Positions 1 through 12,035 of a DNA stretch of 64,000 nucleotides are shown here, piece by piece. How positions within the stretch are numbered: the first letter of the stretch is position 1; each line of letters opens with the position of its first letter. The position numbers and the translations under genes are program-made. Source of the stretch: Cryptomeria japonica (Eukaryota > Streptophyta > Pinopsida > Cupressales > Cupressaceae); NCBI RefSeq assembly GCF_030272615.1, contig NC_081412.1, forward strand, positions 549,102,488 to 549,166,487. The letters run 5' to 3'. The notes below the pieces were generated by a model. That model was not told the origin of the DNA, searched no databases, and was given only the letters and a program-made list of their open reading frames with translations.

Positions 1-1
1 A

Positions 2-360
2 TCATTGGCCCATGCAGCTTGCAGGAATGATTGCCTGGTAATTTTTGATGTAGTTGCTGCTCCTGCTCCCAGTACCGAGGACCCAGACTCAAGTGCAAAA
101 GAATATTTATTTCCATGTTCATTTTCATACACTGTTTAGTTGATTGTAGGCCTTTGGTTCAATCGACATTTTTCTCCTCTAGTTGTTTTCTCCTAGATTT
201 TTAGCATCTCAACCAGCGTGGCTAGCTTTTTTGTATTTACTGTTGGAGCAATGGCAAGGGGTTTTCTTAATGGTCCTTTCCCCCTACGGCTCTTTCTGAA
301 CCAATTATGTATTTTTCAAGTCTTGATTAATACAAGGGTGCTACCCCTCTAAAGTTATTA
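2..360 (+). mobile_element. 3' tail of an L1-like LINE (RNase H end plus 3' UTR)
   Basis: An open frame enters from the left edge and stops at 137-139. Its start (residues SLAHAACRND, then LVIFDVVAAP) resembles the last helix of the RNase H domain of plant LINEs, where a conserved N-x-x-A-H/D-x-L-A segment precedes the C-terminus. About 200 bases of non-coding sequence follow, ending in a stretch with 'taatacaagggtgctacccc', which looks like the 3' end of a plant LINE; no poly(A) run is left. The rest of the element lies outside the window. A 3'-terminal exon of a host gene is the alternative. Confidence 0.38.
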
Positions 361-1088
361 ATCTATTTTTAAAAAAGTTATATTCTATAAAGAATGCAAG
401 TTCCTTTGTAATGTACGAAATACCATCTTTAAATGATATTTTCTAAAAGTATATTTCTCATTTTGAATCATAGTTTAATGACATTATTCTAGTAGCTTTT
501 TCTATTATTTCCAAATGTCTTCTTAAGAGTTCTTTGAAAAACGTTTTGAGCTTTATTCCAATCCAATGTTTAGGAATATATTAATTCTCATTCCATGTTT
601 TGAGTCAAGTGTCTCGTTTTTCTTTTATTTATTGGATTTTTCCCATACATAGCTGTCTCATTCTTGGTTATTTACAAAAATATTGTTCTTCTAGTGTACT
701 CCCCAAATACCATTTTGCAAGACTCAAGCATACAATCTCTTTATTCTTTGATTATGATATCTAACCCTTCCTTGTAATTTTATCTATTTATCTATGATGA
801 TTGTTCGCTAAATATTATATCACATTCACATTATTTTACATTTATATTTTTACATATACAATAGATAAATTAACACATACGATTATCTTGTTATTTCAAC
901 CTTAATATTGATTTTCACTTCTTCACACAAAATTTAAATTAATCATTTTAATTATATCATATAAAATTAATAATTTATCTATTTTTTTAACACCTTATTA
1001 TCAATCCAAAATTAAATTGTATTTCTTTCGAAAAATTTCTATGCATGATAAATTTGATCACCAATGAAATTTATACATTTTATAAATG
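361..1088. other. AT-rich stretch, no gene seen
   Basis: Very AT-rich spacer between the LINE tail and the target duplication of the outer LTR element. I see no coding frame, LTR end or RNA gene. Confidence 0.6.
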
Positions 1089-1093
1089 CTTTG

Positions 1094-1276
1094 TGTTGGA
1101 GATTGTAATCCCAACTACCATCACCCAACAATCGCATCTTACTTCTGTCAATCCTAGCTTATAGGCATATCCTTTAACATTAAAGACAAGCAATGAAGGG
1201 CAATTTTGGTAAGGTTTGGTTTGATTTCATTCAACCTATCAATTGTTCCAGTTGCAGATTTCACATGGCTTTTGGG
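1094..1276 (+). repeat. 5' LTR of the outer element, first part
   Basis: Aligns with the first ~200 bases of the 3' LTR at 11401. It is cut at 1276 by the inner Copia insertion. Confidence 0.85.
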
Positions 1277-1830
1277 TGTTGAAATTAATCTTCAACTGCC
1301 CACCTACTCCTTCGTAGACTGCTATCCATCCCATCTACTCAATTTTACCATGCTCATGCCTTCCTTGTTACTCCAAACATGATAGTTTTTTGAATTAAAA
1401 ATATTGATTGCAATCTTTTTTTTGATGTACATACAAGACAGTAGTAAATGGACTTGAACTAAATATAATTTTCTCTTTTGTTTTCTTCTTCTTCTTCTTC
1501 TAGATTTTGTAGAAGAGTCTAAAAGTTGTATTATTTTAATATACAAAAACTAATTTGTAAGAAGTGTTGTAGTAGAGGTAATGCTAGGATAGCAACACAG
1601 AGAAAATAGAGTAGATGCGGCTGCAGTAACAGAAAATCAGAACTGGGGACTTGTTTTGATGCATTAGATTGGAAAGAACAACAACTCTGTTTTGAATCAG
1701 ATTGTATATCTTTTATGTATGAATATGTATGAAGTGTTCATAGCTATAAAGCTCATGTTTTTGTCTTGTCTCTACTATATTCTACTTATAATTTGTTTAG
1801 TTTCTATATCCTCTGCCTCTCTTTCCAATA
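1277..1830 (+). repeat. 5' LTR of inner Copia
   Basis: Begins TGTTGAAATT and is directly followed by the tRNA-Met primer-binding site. It contains a short ctt microsatellite near 1485-1502, shared with the 3' copy. Confidence 0.93.
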
Positions 1831-4800
1831 GTGGTATCAGAGCTGAAGGTTAAAAGTTATTGGGTGAAGTGATTGAGAAAGTCTTTTCAAAGAGATAGAA
1901 GGGTTTTTCACAGTCTACAATGGCAGCTCCAAGCACAAGTTTGACAAATCCACAGATTCCACAGTTTAATGGGAAAAATTATGATTATTGGGCAATCACA
2001 ATGAAGGCATTATTTTGTGCGCAAGATTTATGGGAGTTTGTTGAAAATGGCTACCAAGAACCAGTAGATGCAACAGCATATAATGCATTAACTCAAGCAG
2101 AGAAAGACTTATTGAAGGAAAATAAAAAAGAAAGATTCAAAAGCCCTCTTCTTCATATTTCAAGGAGTGAATGAAAGCATTTCTCCAAGGATTCAAGTAG
2201 CAACAAAGTCCAAGCAAGCATGGGACATTCTTCAAACAACCTATCAAGGAATGGAAAAGGTAAAAATAGCTAAGTTGCAAATGTTAAGAAGAGATTTTGA
2301 GACCATCTACATGAAAGAATCAAATACAATAGACTCATTTTTCACTCAAATCATTGGATTAGTAAACCAAATCAGATCTCATGGTGAAAACCTTGAAGAA
2401 AGAAGAGTGGTTGAAAAGATTTTGAGAAGTTTGCCTACAAGATTTGAATCTATTGTGGTGGCCATAGAAGAGACAAAGAATCTATCACAATTTCCAGTGG
2501 ATGAGCTTCATGCTTCACTCATTTCTCATGAGCATAGACTGAGTAGGTCAACAAATTCAAATTTGGAGCATGCATTCAAGACACAAGTTTCAATCAGCCA
2601 TGATAGAGGTAGGGGAAGAACAAATTTCAGAGGTAGAGGAAGAAATGCATATAGAGATGGAAGAGGCAGCCCATCAAACTCAAGTGGAAGAGGTAGCAGC
2701 CCATCAAGCTCAAGTGGAAGAGGCAACTATCAAAAATCAACTCAAAATCAGCTCCAAAGCCAAAGGTATGACAAATCATCAGTCCAATGTCATTATTGCA
2801 AGAAATTTGGGCATTACATTAATGAATGTAGAAAGAAGCAATATGATTCTAGACAACAAAGTGCAAATTTTACCAAGGAAAATCAAACTCAGGATAACAT
2901 GTTCATAGCTTGTAATGTTGCACAAGAAAGTGAGAAAGATATATGGTTTTTAGATTCGGGTTGTAGCAATCATATGACTGGAAATTTGGAAATGTTTTCT
3001 AGTTTGGATGAGAGTGTAAAATCAGATGTAACATTGGGGAATGACAACAAAGTTTCAGTTATGGTTAAAGGAAGTGTCAACATTCTAACCAAAATGGGGG
3101 TGAAAAAGTATATTTTAGATGTGTATTTTGTTCCTGGACTGAAACATAACTTAATGAGTATAGGGAAGCTCATTCAAAAGGGTATAGAGTTTATTTCAAG
3201 AACAAAGAATGCACAATTTTAGACAAATTTCCAAGAAATTAGCTCATAGCAAAAGTCCAAATGACAAGCAATAGAATGTTTCCGCTAATGATAAAACCAG
3301 ATTTGAAAGTAGACTTTTCTCAAGAACATAACACAATAAATCCATGAGTGCATGAAGGAAAAGTTGCAGCAGTCCCCCAAGTAGTTTATCAAGCTGAAAT
3401 TAAAGATGAAAATTGGTTATGGAACCTAAGATTTGGGCACCTAAACTTTGGATACTTAAACTTATTGCATAAGAAGAAAATGGTGATGGGGTTGCCACTA
3501 ATAGAAAAACCTGATAGAATATGTGAAGGATGTATTTTGGGTAAACAACATAGAGAATCATTTCCAGTCGGAAAGTCAATTCATGCAAATAAACCATTAG
3601 AGATTATTCATTTAGATTTGTGTGGTCCAATGCAAACACATTCCATTGGTGCAAGCTACTACTTCTTGACATTCATTGATGACTTCACAAGAAAAATATG
3701 GGTCTACTTTCTAATACATAAGCATGAGGCATTTCATTATTTCCATCAATTCAAGGTTTTTGTTGAGAAACAAAGTGGGCACTACATCAAAGCATTGATT
3801 ATAGATAGAGGAGGTGAATATATCTCAAATGACTTCATAAGATTTTGCAAAGACCATGGAATCCACAAACAATTTACTACAAGGTATACCCCACAACAAA
3901 ATGGTGTCGCTGAAAGGAAAAATAGAACAATAATGAAAATGGCAAGAAGCATGTTGAAGGAAAAAAAATTGTCAAATGAGTATTGGGCTGAAGCAGTAGC
4001 ATGTGCAACATATATAATTAATAGATCTCCTACTAAAAGTGTTATCAATATGATTCTGGAAGAAGCATGGAGTGGAAGAAAACATAATATTTCTCATATG
4101 AAAGTATTTGTATGTGTGGCATATGCACATGTGCTAGATGAGTTGAGAAGAAAGTTCGACAGCAAAGGAAAAAAATGTATATTTGTGGGATATAGTGATG
4201 AGTCAAAGGCATACAAGTTATACAATCCAATAAGCCAAAAGGTTATAATCAACAGAGATGTGCAATTCATAAAAGATGAAGCATGGGATGGAACTTTGGA
4301 TAAAACAATGAATATTGCAACCAACCTACCACAAGAAGAAAATGAAGATTTTATATCAGCAAGTATTCCTTCAAATGTGACTCCTCCTATAGCTGGTCAA
4401 GGTCAACAAAGTGGACAACAAATGACACCATCAAGTGTAAGGACAACCCCACACACTCAAGCAAATACTCCATCAAATGTGCAATTAACACCATCTTCAA
4501 TTGGCAGTCTTGGTGCTGGATCATCAAGCCCACATTCAACAAATTCAAGTGACATGTCCAATCCTACATTAGCAATCTTGAGGAGACAAAAAATTAGAAG
4601 TTTAAGGGAGATTTATGAACAAAATGAAGGTGAAAATAATGCAGGTCAGACTTCTCATTTTTCTTTATACTCGCATGTAGATTTTCCAATTCATTTTGAA
4701 GAAGCTATTAAGGAACAAAAATGGGTGCAAGCAATGAATGAAGAAATTGATGCAATTAAAAAGAATGAAACATGGGAGTTAGTTAGTCTTCCACAAGGAA

Positions 4801-6221
4801 AAGAGGTGATAGGAGTGAAGTGGGTTTACAAAACAAAATTGAATGCAAATGGAGATGTGCAAAAATGCAAGGCAAGGTTGGTGGCAAAAGGTTATTCACA
4901 ACAACCCAGGGTAGACTACAATGAGACATTTGCACCGGTTGCTCGCTTAGACACCGTGAGAACAATACTAGCCATAGCAGCTCAAAAAAAGTGGGCAGTA
5001 TATCAAATGGATGTGAAATCAGCTTTCTTAAATGGTATTTTAGAAGAAGAAGTCTATGTGGAGTAGCCACCTAGATATGAGATTTTGGGTCATGAAAACA
5101 AGGTTTACAAGCTCAAGAAGGCACTGTATGGACTCAAACAAGCCCCAAGAGCATGGTATAGAAGAATTGATAGTTATCTTTTACAAAATGGATTCAATAG
5201 GTGTAGCAGTGAGCCTACATTGTATACCAAGATGAATGAGCAAGGTGAGATCATGATTGTTTGTTTATATGTTGATGACTTGATATTCACTAGTGATCTT
5301 TCAATTGACATGTTCAAATCAGCTATGAAGAAAGAATTTGAGATGACTGATTTGGGTTTAATGAGATATTTTCTTGGAATTGAAGTAAGTCAAAATGATA
5401 AAGGTATTTTCATTTCACAATCTAAGTATGCAAATGATATTTTGAAGAGGTTCAATATGATGAATTGCAAATCAGCCCCAACACCAATAGTGACAGGTTT
5501 AAAGTTTTGTAAAGATGACAAAGGAGCTTATGTAAATCCAAATTTTTATAAAAAATTGTTGGTAGTCTCATGTATCTAACAGCCACAAGGCTAGATATAA
5601 TGTTTGGAGTTAGCCTCATTTCAAGGTTCATGGAGTCTCCAAAAGTTACACACTGGAATGCTGGAAAAAGGATTTTGAAATATATTAGTGGAACAAAGAA
5701 TTATGGAATATTTAACTCAAGGTCAAATGATTTCATGTTGATAGGATACATGAATAGTGATTGTGTTGGAAACATAGATGATAGGAAAAGCACTTCAGGC
5801 TATGCTTTTCATTTTGGATCAAGCGTAGTATCATGGGCTTCAAAGAAACAACCAATAGTTACTCTTTCATCAGTTGAAGTAGAGTATGTTGCAGCGACAG
5901 GGGCAACATGTCAAGCCATTTGGATGAGAAGAATGTTGAAAGAATTGAGGTATGAATAAGAAAGTGCAACAAAAATATATTGTGACAATAACTCAGCTAT
6001 AGCATTGTCAAAAAATCTATTATTTCACAAAAGGAGCAAGCATATAGACACAAGGTATCAGTTCATCAGAGAGTTGATCAACAATGGAGAAATAATTTTG
6101 GAACATTGCAAGTCATAAGACCAATTTGCTGATATCTTCACCAAACCACTGGGAAAAGAAAGTTTTGTGCATCAACGAAACAACTTGGGTATTATAGATG
6201 GCAGTTGCGATTAAGGGGGAG

Positions 6222-6775
6222 TGTTGAAATTAATCTTCAACTACCCACCTACTCCTCCATAGACTACTATCCATCCCATCTACTCAACTTTACCATGCCC
6301 ATTCCTTCCTTCTTACTCCAAACATGACAATTTTTTGAATTAAAAATATTGATTGCAATGTTTTCTTTATGTACATACAAGACAGTAGTAAATGGACTTG
6401 AACTAAATAGAATTTATTGTTTTGTTTTCTTCTTCTTCTTCTTCTAGATTTTGTAGAAGATTCTAGAAGTTGTATTATTTTAATAAAATAAAAGCTAATT
6501 TGTAAGAAGTGTTGTAGAAGAGGTAATGCTGGGATAGCAACACAAAGAAAACAGATTAGATGTGGCTATAGTAACAAAAAATTAGAACTAGGGACTTGTT
6601 TTGATGCATTAGGCTAGAAAGAACAACAACTCTGTTTTAAATTAGATTGTATATCTGTTATGTATGAATATATATGAAGTGTTCATAGCTATAAAGCTCA
6701 TTTTTCTATCTTGTCTCTATTATACTTTATTTATAATTTGTTTAGTTTCTATATCCTTTGCCTCTCTTTCCAACA
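6222..6775 (+). repeat. 3' LTR of inner Copia
   Basis: Same length and content as the 5' LTR. It ends in CA and is followed by the duplicated TTGGG. Confidence 0.93.
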
Positions 6776-6780
6776 TTGGG

Positions 6781-7039
6781 ATGACTAAAATGCTATTTTA
6801 TATGTGTCTCTCTCACCTTTGCAAATGTGTAGTTGTCTATATAATATGTGGGTTAACATTTTGTAAACACTCTTAGCTATGAAGAGCTATGAAATTGTAA
6901 ATTTGTGAAATGCTATGAAGTCCAATTTAAGTCTGTGTAAATATGGATAGAGATGAAGCTCACATGATAGTGTAATATTTAAATTTGTTTAATATAAAAT
7001 GTTATGTTTTTCTTTATTTCTGCTCCCTTGTTTCTTTCT
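6781..7039 (+). repeat. 5' LTR of the outer element, second part
   Basis: Resumes after the inner Copia element and its duplicated TTGGG (6776-6780), and aligns with 11616-11862. It ends just before the primer-binding site. Confidence 0.85.
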
Positions 7040-7701
7040 TTTGGTATCAAAGAAGGGATATCAAGGTAGTGTTTAGGTTGCAGAGAGATATTATTTGCTG
7101 CGAAAGAGAATAAGCCTATGAAGGCGATGAGGAGGCCTCTGGTTGTGGGCTGAGAATGCAATGTGCACAACCATTGAAGGTTGAAAAGTTGTTGAACAAG
7201 CTAGATTTGAAGTAAGAGTTTACAACTAATATCAAAGGAATGTTAGGCATATTTGGAGAGGCTGTAGTCCCCAAGCAAGATGTTAAAAGTTACCAATAGT
7301 AGAAGATCTGGAACAAATCAAAGAAAAGAGATGAGTATTTACCTCTCATGATTTCATTAAGACGTTGCCATAGAAGTTTGTAGTTTTCAAAAGCCTTGAG
7401 ACAAAAGATAATAGTTTTTTGAAGTACGCCTAGGAAAAGGATCGTTCCCATTGAAGTTTGAAATAAATCTCCAAAAACTAGCACTTCCACATCGAGAGAT
7501 TGCAAGCTAGTCGTAGCTGTCAAGTAAGAATAAAAATAAAGGAAAGAAACTAAATTCTATTGTTTACACTGAAGTGGTTGAAATTAGAGGATATGTTCAT
7601 CAAGGAGTTTGAAGAAAGAAGAGTAGAGGAAGACATAGACAAAGACATAGATTATGAATGAAAGGAAGCCTAAGTGCAAAATAATGCTTCCAAATGCTAA
7701 A

Positions 7702-8480
7702 TCTAATAGGAGAGGTGATGCAAAAATTTCTTACAGACTTCTAAACAATTGCAAATTAGATAAACAAATATAAAATCAAATTTCACAAATAAAACCACAA
7801 CACCAGATTTACGTGGGAAAACCCTTTTGGGAAAAACCCACACTCCAAAAGCCAGACTCAATTGTATTATTCAACAACAATAATAGTTACAATATAATGC
7901 ATAGAGTCACTACTCTTTGGGAGTAGCTACAACAGAGATTTTAAAAACAATTCCAGCAGCATTACAATACCTTCAACTTGTCTCACTCTCAAAAATGACT
8001 AAGGCATCAACATATTAATAGAGCTCATCACAAAGTGGTATGTGCCCATGGTTTCTAAAACCAACTTTAAAACCTAAGAGGTAAGTTTTGTCACAAGCAA
8101 CATCTTGCTAATCCAATGACATGTTGCACATAGCAACTTCCGAAGCAACAACACCTATCTCTTTCATAGAAGTCATCTTGCCAAATGTAATGTAAGTACA
8201 ACATAGAAGTTACCATGACCAATTAGGTTCCTTCCTTACCTCACACCACTTGTCGAAAGTTAACTCAAACCATAAATACAAACTACTAAAATATAACTCT
8301 CCATGACTCTTCCACCTAACTAGAAACTGCCATAAGTATAATAGAAAATTTATCATAAACTCAACATAGCAACATATGACACTAGTTCCCAAAACTTCGG
8401 GACTTCCAATGTGGAAAAAAAATAAAAATATTTACATTAGCATGTTTGGACTCTAAGGTTGAGACACCTTAATCCCAACA
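7702..8480 (-). repeat. Solo LTR inside the outer element
   Basis: Read on the minus strand it starts TGTTGGGATT at 8480 and ends near 7702. It is flanked by the 5-bp repeat CTAAA (7697-7701 and 8481-8485). It contains the block 'gtgggaaaaccc', which is common in plant Copia LTRs and related to the block at 48040-48075. No internal region or partner LTR adjoins it, so it is best read as a solo LTR left by LTR-LTR recombination. The terminal dinucleotide on the 7702 side is not the canonical one, so that boundary rests on the duplication. Confidence 0.6.
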
Positions 8481-9959
8481 CTAAAGATATGCCTAGCAAG
8501 GAGGACGCCTTAAGGAGATCACAAAGCCATTCAAATGCTACAAAATTTTAGTCTGGAAGTCAGTATAAAAGATAGAAGAAGAAAAAATGTAGATCAAAGG
8601 GTGCAATTGCCAAGAGAGAGAGAAGTTGTAGAAATTTGAAAGAGTTTATAAAATAAGAGATGTTGCTAAGGTATTTGAAAGAAGCAATTTAATGGCAAAT
8701 AATAGTCATCAGTTTGTCATTTCAAGATTATGGAATAGCCACTACAAAGACCCTAAAGTGCCTAGAGAGCTAAAAATATCCAAGGAAGTGTTGTACTGAG
8801 TGAGCTACTGCTAACAAAAAAATCTTAAAGTCTGAAACTATTTGAAATGCCAATAAAATCATAGTATTTATGAAGCTACAGAAGTGTTTCGTCATCCATT
8901 GATTTGGAGTCTTGTTTAGAAGATCAAATAGAAGAAGTCGCCAATAGAAACTCAAATTGAAAAAAGAGATTGTAGTTTATTGCAAAAGGGTGCATACCAC
9001 TTTAAGGAAGAACATTATCCAAGGATAATAAAAAAAATTGTAGTTGATCAAAAGGAAAAGTATACTCATTGAAGATAAAAACTACAAAGGGTTCAAAACT
9101 AAAGAAAGATTGTAGATTTGTAAATCCACTATAGTAAATGTGGAGAAGAAAGTTGAAGAGGAGTAGATATTGCCAAATTTAAAGATTGGTATAGCCACAA
9201 CTGTTGAAGGAGAGACAAAGGAGGTACACAATATTTAGGTGAAGTTCTTGGCTATGCTGAAAGCTCAAAAGATCGTGGGCATCAAAAGAAGACCAAGTTA
9301 AATTTTGAGGAGTTCTCAGGAACATGAAGGTTTCTGTAAGTTAAGATTGGTAAAAGTTGTTGAAGTTTGTAGTTTTTCTAATTTTGATTGTAAGATGTTA
9401 TAAGAACTAAAGTTTAGAAGTGTTCTTAGTTTTGAGAATGAAGTTTATTTTTTGGTAAATGAAAATGTCAATGACTATAATTTAGCATCATAAAAAGTTT
9501 AAAGAAGTTGTATGGGTGTGTGTCTAGATTGAGAGTGAAAGTTTGTAGAGGAATATACTTAAAATCTATAGAAGTTTGAATCAATCCAAAAGAGCTAGTC
9601 GTAGATGAAGAAGAAGACTAAGAAAGGAGGTAATTTGTAGTAGAAAAAACACGAAAACACAATCAAGTGTCTGAGCAAGGTAAGTTAAAGTTTTTGTTCC
9701 AATGGGTAAAGTTGGAAAAAGAGTAAAGAAGGAAAAGGATAATTTAGAAGAAGTGACGAATGTTAAAAAATGTAAAGCCATCTATTTATGAAGTCTCATG
9801 TGGGACATAATATTTTCTTTGTTTTTTTGTTCAAATAGTTAATTTGTGTGAAGTTGTTGTTGGTAAAGAATGTGAGGTTGAGGGGCAAAGTATGTCTAAA
9901 AATACATTTTTTGCAAATTGTGATATTGATAACAAATGATGGTTTGAAAAGAATGTTGG

Positions 9960-10290
9960 TTTTAAAATCATGAAGAAAATGGGTTATAAAAGTAAAGGAT
10001 TGGGAAAACATGAAGAAGGAATCAAAGAGGCCATTCAACCAATAGAGAATCCAAAATATGAAGGGCTTGGATATATCAAAGGTGAAAAAGATGTTCAACA
10101 TGATATATGTTTAAACAAATCAATCCAAAGAAAGAAAGAAACTCAATGTTCTCATTGAAACAGAGAAGGTCACATTAAGGACATGTGTTGGGATTTGCAT
10201 CCATGTAAAATTTGTGGTTTAAGAAATCATTCTGAAAATATGTGTTGGAAGAAAGAATGGAAGAATGAATCTATAATAGGTTGCATAAAA
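9960..10290 (+). pseudogene. G-patch plus CCHC zinc-knuckle region of the outer LTR element
   Basis: Within the outer element's interior, residues KKMGYKSKGLGKHEEGI followed by P-I-E-N-P-K-Y-E-G-LGY match the G-patch signature: glycines at fixed spacing, a GLGK core and a terminal GLGY. About 50 codons later come cysteine/histidine spacings of zinc-knuckle type (CSHC near 10147, then CKICGLRNHSENMC). G-patch domains bind RNA or activate DEAH helicases; in betaretroviruses one follows the protease. Here the pairing with zinc knuckles suggests a gag-like nucleic-acid-binding product. The remaining interior (7040-7701, 8481-9960 and 10290-10590) shows no family I recognise. The region is degenerate. 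Confidence 0.6.
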
Positions 10291-10608
10291 ATGAATTGTC
10301 AATGGATTTCTAGTTCAAATTGGCAAAGAGTTACATGTATGATCAAAAAAATTTCAAGTATAAATGCTCATATGTTGATATAAATCATCAAAGGTCTGAA
10401 TATTCGAGAAGGAAATGTTTTGATTCAAGGAAATTGTTATCTAGCAAGACAACTATAGACTGTAAAGATGCAAGAAGTTCCAAGTTGACATTGTGGAGAT
10501 TTGAAAATAAAGAGTTTGAGAGACTACCGCAATAATTGAGGAAGCCAAATGAAAGGCCTTTTATTTTAAAAGAAAAGATATGCAGATGTAAAAGATGGTT
10601 TAAAGTTA

Positions 10609-11108
10609 AAGTTGTAGACGAAGAGCCTCAAGCCGATCAAGATTGTCGGGGTGGAGCAAGGAGGGGCCATCGGGGCTATGGTCGTGGGTGTGGTCACCCT
10701 GCAGGCAGAGGCTGTGGGAGAGTGAGAATTGAACCGCCCCAATCTGAACCCTCTAGTGCAAGCTAGGTTCTCTACTTTGGTGCTGTGAATTTTTTTTTGA
10801 AACTTAATCCAAGACTGTCTATAGTTTATTTTGGCTACTTATTTATGTTTAAAATCTCTGTTACCTAGGCAGTTGAGAATCTGCCATCTAAGCTCTTTTT
10901 AGCTTGATTATTTTAAGATTGCATAATTTTGTTAGGTTTTTATATGGATAAATCATAATGCTTATGGTTCTCTGCCTGTTTGGAAACCAGTTTTCGTTGG
11001 AAATGCTGAGAATGGTTTTTAGTGTTATGCCACTCAGCTATAATAATAATACTATAATTAATTCAAAAATAATATGAATCTCGACTCTTCCTTTACCAAT
11101 CAAAAAAA
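10609..11108 (+). pseudogene. Processed retrocopy of a host mRNA with an RGG-rich C-terminus
   Basis: The segment is bracketed by a 19-nt direct repeat, aaaagatggtttaaagtta at 10590-10608 and the same with one mismatch at 11109-11127, and it ends in an A-run. This is the hallmark of LINE-machinery retroposition. The first part is much more GC-rich than its surroundings and reads as an acidic stretch (VDEEPQADQD), then an arginine/glycine-rich tail (RGGARRGHRGYGRG) and a hydrophilic end (EPPQSEPSSAS) with a stop at about 10763. Some 340 bases of 3' UTR-like sequence follow. No 5' part is present, so it is 5'-truncated. RGG tails are typical of RNA-binding proteins, but I cannot name the parent. 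It inserted into the outer LTR element and is therefore younger than it. Confidence 0.7.
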
Positions 11109-11400
11109 AAAAGATGATTTAAAGTTATTATGCAAAAAAATAATTTGAGTGAGTCAACAGACTCCATTGTAACCATCAGTTAGAAACAAAAGAAAAGAAT
11201 TTGTAAAAGAAAATGTACCAAAGACATTTTGAATGCTGAAAAGTGCAACACTTGTAACAATAACCAGTTAGCAAAAAAAACCGAAGAAAAGACTGCAGAC
11301 ACAAAGAAAAGATTGCTGAAGAATTTGACTACCATAACAGTTAAAGAAAGTTGCAAAGAACAAAAAGATAGATAGTATATTAGTAGTTATGATTAAGGAG

Positions 11401-11862
11401 TGTTGGAGATTTTAATCCCCACTACCACCACCCAATCAATCATGTCTTACTTCCTCCGTATGCATTTGCCAACTGCTTCTGTCAATCTCAGCTTATAGAC
11501 GTCTCTTTTAACATTAAAGACAAGCAACGAAAGACAATTTTGGCAAGATTTGGTTTGATTTCATTCAACCTGTCAAACTGTCCCAGTTGCAGATTTCACA
11601 CGGTTTTTGGGTTGACTAAAATGTTATTTTATATTTGTTTCTCTCACCTTTGCAAATGCGTAGTTGTCTATATAATATGTGGGTTAAAATTTTGTAAACA
11701 TTCTCACCTGCAAAGCTGTGAAGGGCAATGAAATTGTAAATCTGTGAAATGCTATGAAGTCAACTGTGGATGGAGCTGAGGCTCACATGATGGTGTAATC
11801 TTTAAATCTGTTTAATATAAAATGTTTTGTTTTGCTTTATTTATGCTCCCCTGTTTCCTTCA
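11401..11862 (+). repeat. 3' LTR of the outer element
   Basis: Begins TGTTGGAGAT after a purine run and ends in CA at 11862, followed by the CTTTG duplication. It is longer than the 5' copy because of a ~20-base segment after position 11450. Confidence 0.88.
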
Positions 11863-11874
11863 CTTTGGAAAATT

Positions 11875-11880
11875 TTTATT
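11875..11880 (-). promoter_or_regulatory. Poly(A) signal of the ABCB gene
   Basis: Minus-strand AATAAA lies about 155 bases past the transporter stop codon, a normal 3' UTR distance in plants. The outer LTR element's target duplication begins only 8 bases further on. Confidence 0.5.
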
Positions 11881-12035
11881 AACATAAACATAAATAGACT
11901 ATAAATATGAAATAACATATTTCTAGCACAACAATAATAAAATCCATTGGTAGAGATCCTCTTGAAGCAGGTGCTATATAGTAATACAGTATTATCGTTC
12001 ACTATAAACATTACTCAACCCCAAAGGGAGATAAG

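Larger units (their letters stand above)
1277..6775 (+). mobile_element. Inner Copia (Ty1) retrotransposon fossil
   Basis: Full-length Copia element with LTRs 1277-1830 and 6222-6775 (554 bp each) and target duplication TTGGG (1272-1276, 6776-6780). The primer-binding site tggtatcagagc lies at 1832-1843 and a purine tract (taaggggga) just before 6222. Parts in Copia order: gag from about 1920 with a CCHC knuckle near 2788-2829; protease motif DSGCSNHM near 2955; GAG-pre-integrase about 3410-3590; integrase about 3590-4250; reverse transcriptase about 4700-5560 with YVDDLIF near 5265; RNase H about 5740-6130. The LTRs differ at about 9% of sites by eye. It is broken by several changes and looks inactive. 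Confidence 0.95.
1094..11862 (+). mobile_element. Outer LTR element with a G-patch/zinc-knuckle interior, three later insertions
   Basis: A complete LTR element bounded by the 5-bp duplication CTTTG (1089-1093 and 11863-11867). The LTR begins TGTTGGAGAT. The 5' copy is split by the Copia insertion (1094-1276 and 6781-7039); the 3' copy is 11401-11862. A primer-binding site related to initiator tRNA-Met (tggtatcaaag) follows the 5' LTR near 7041, and a purine run (attaaggag) precedes the 3' LTR. I see no reverse transcriptase, integrase or RNase H inside, so it is probably non-autonomous (LARD-like). The interior holds a G-patch and CCHC region near 9960-10290, a solo LTR and a processed retrocopy. 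By eye the two LTR halves differ at about 13% of sites plus indels, making this one of the oldest insertions here. It is broken. Confidence 0.85.

Noticed and set aside
2-139. Open frame at the left edge as the last exon of a host gene
   Set aside because: Its residues and the following sequence fit the end of a plant LINE better; kept as a LINE tail with modest confidence.
1322-1546. Arginine-rich short frame
   Set aside because: Made by the ctt microsatellite of the LTR read on the minus strand; the same appears in the other LTR.
2526-2726. Minus-strand frame with repeated PLPLEL-type residues
   Set aside because: Shadow of the glycine/arginine/serine-rich repeat in the Copia gag on the other strand.
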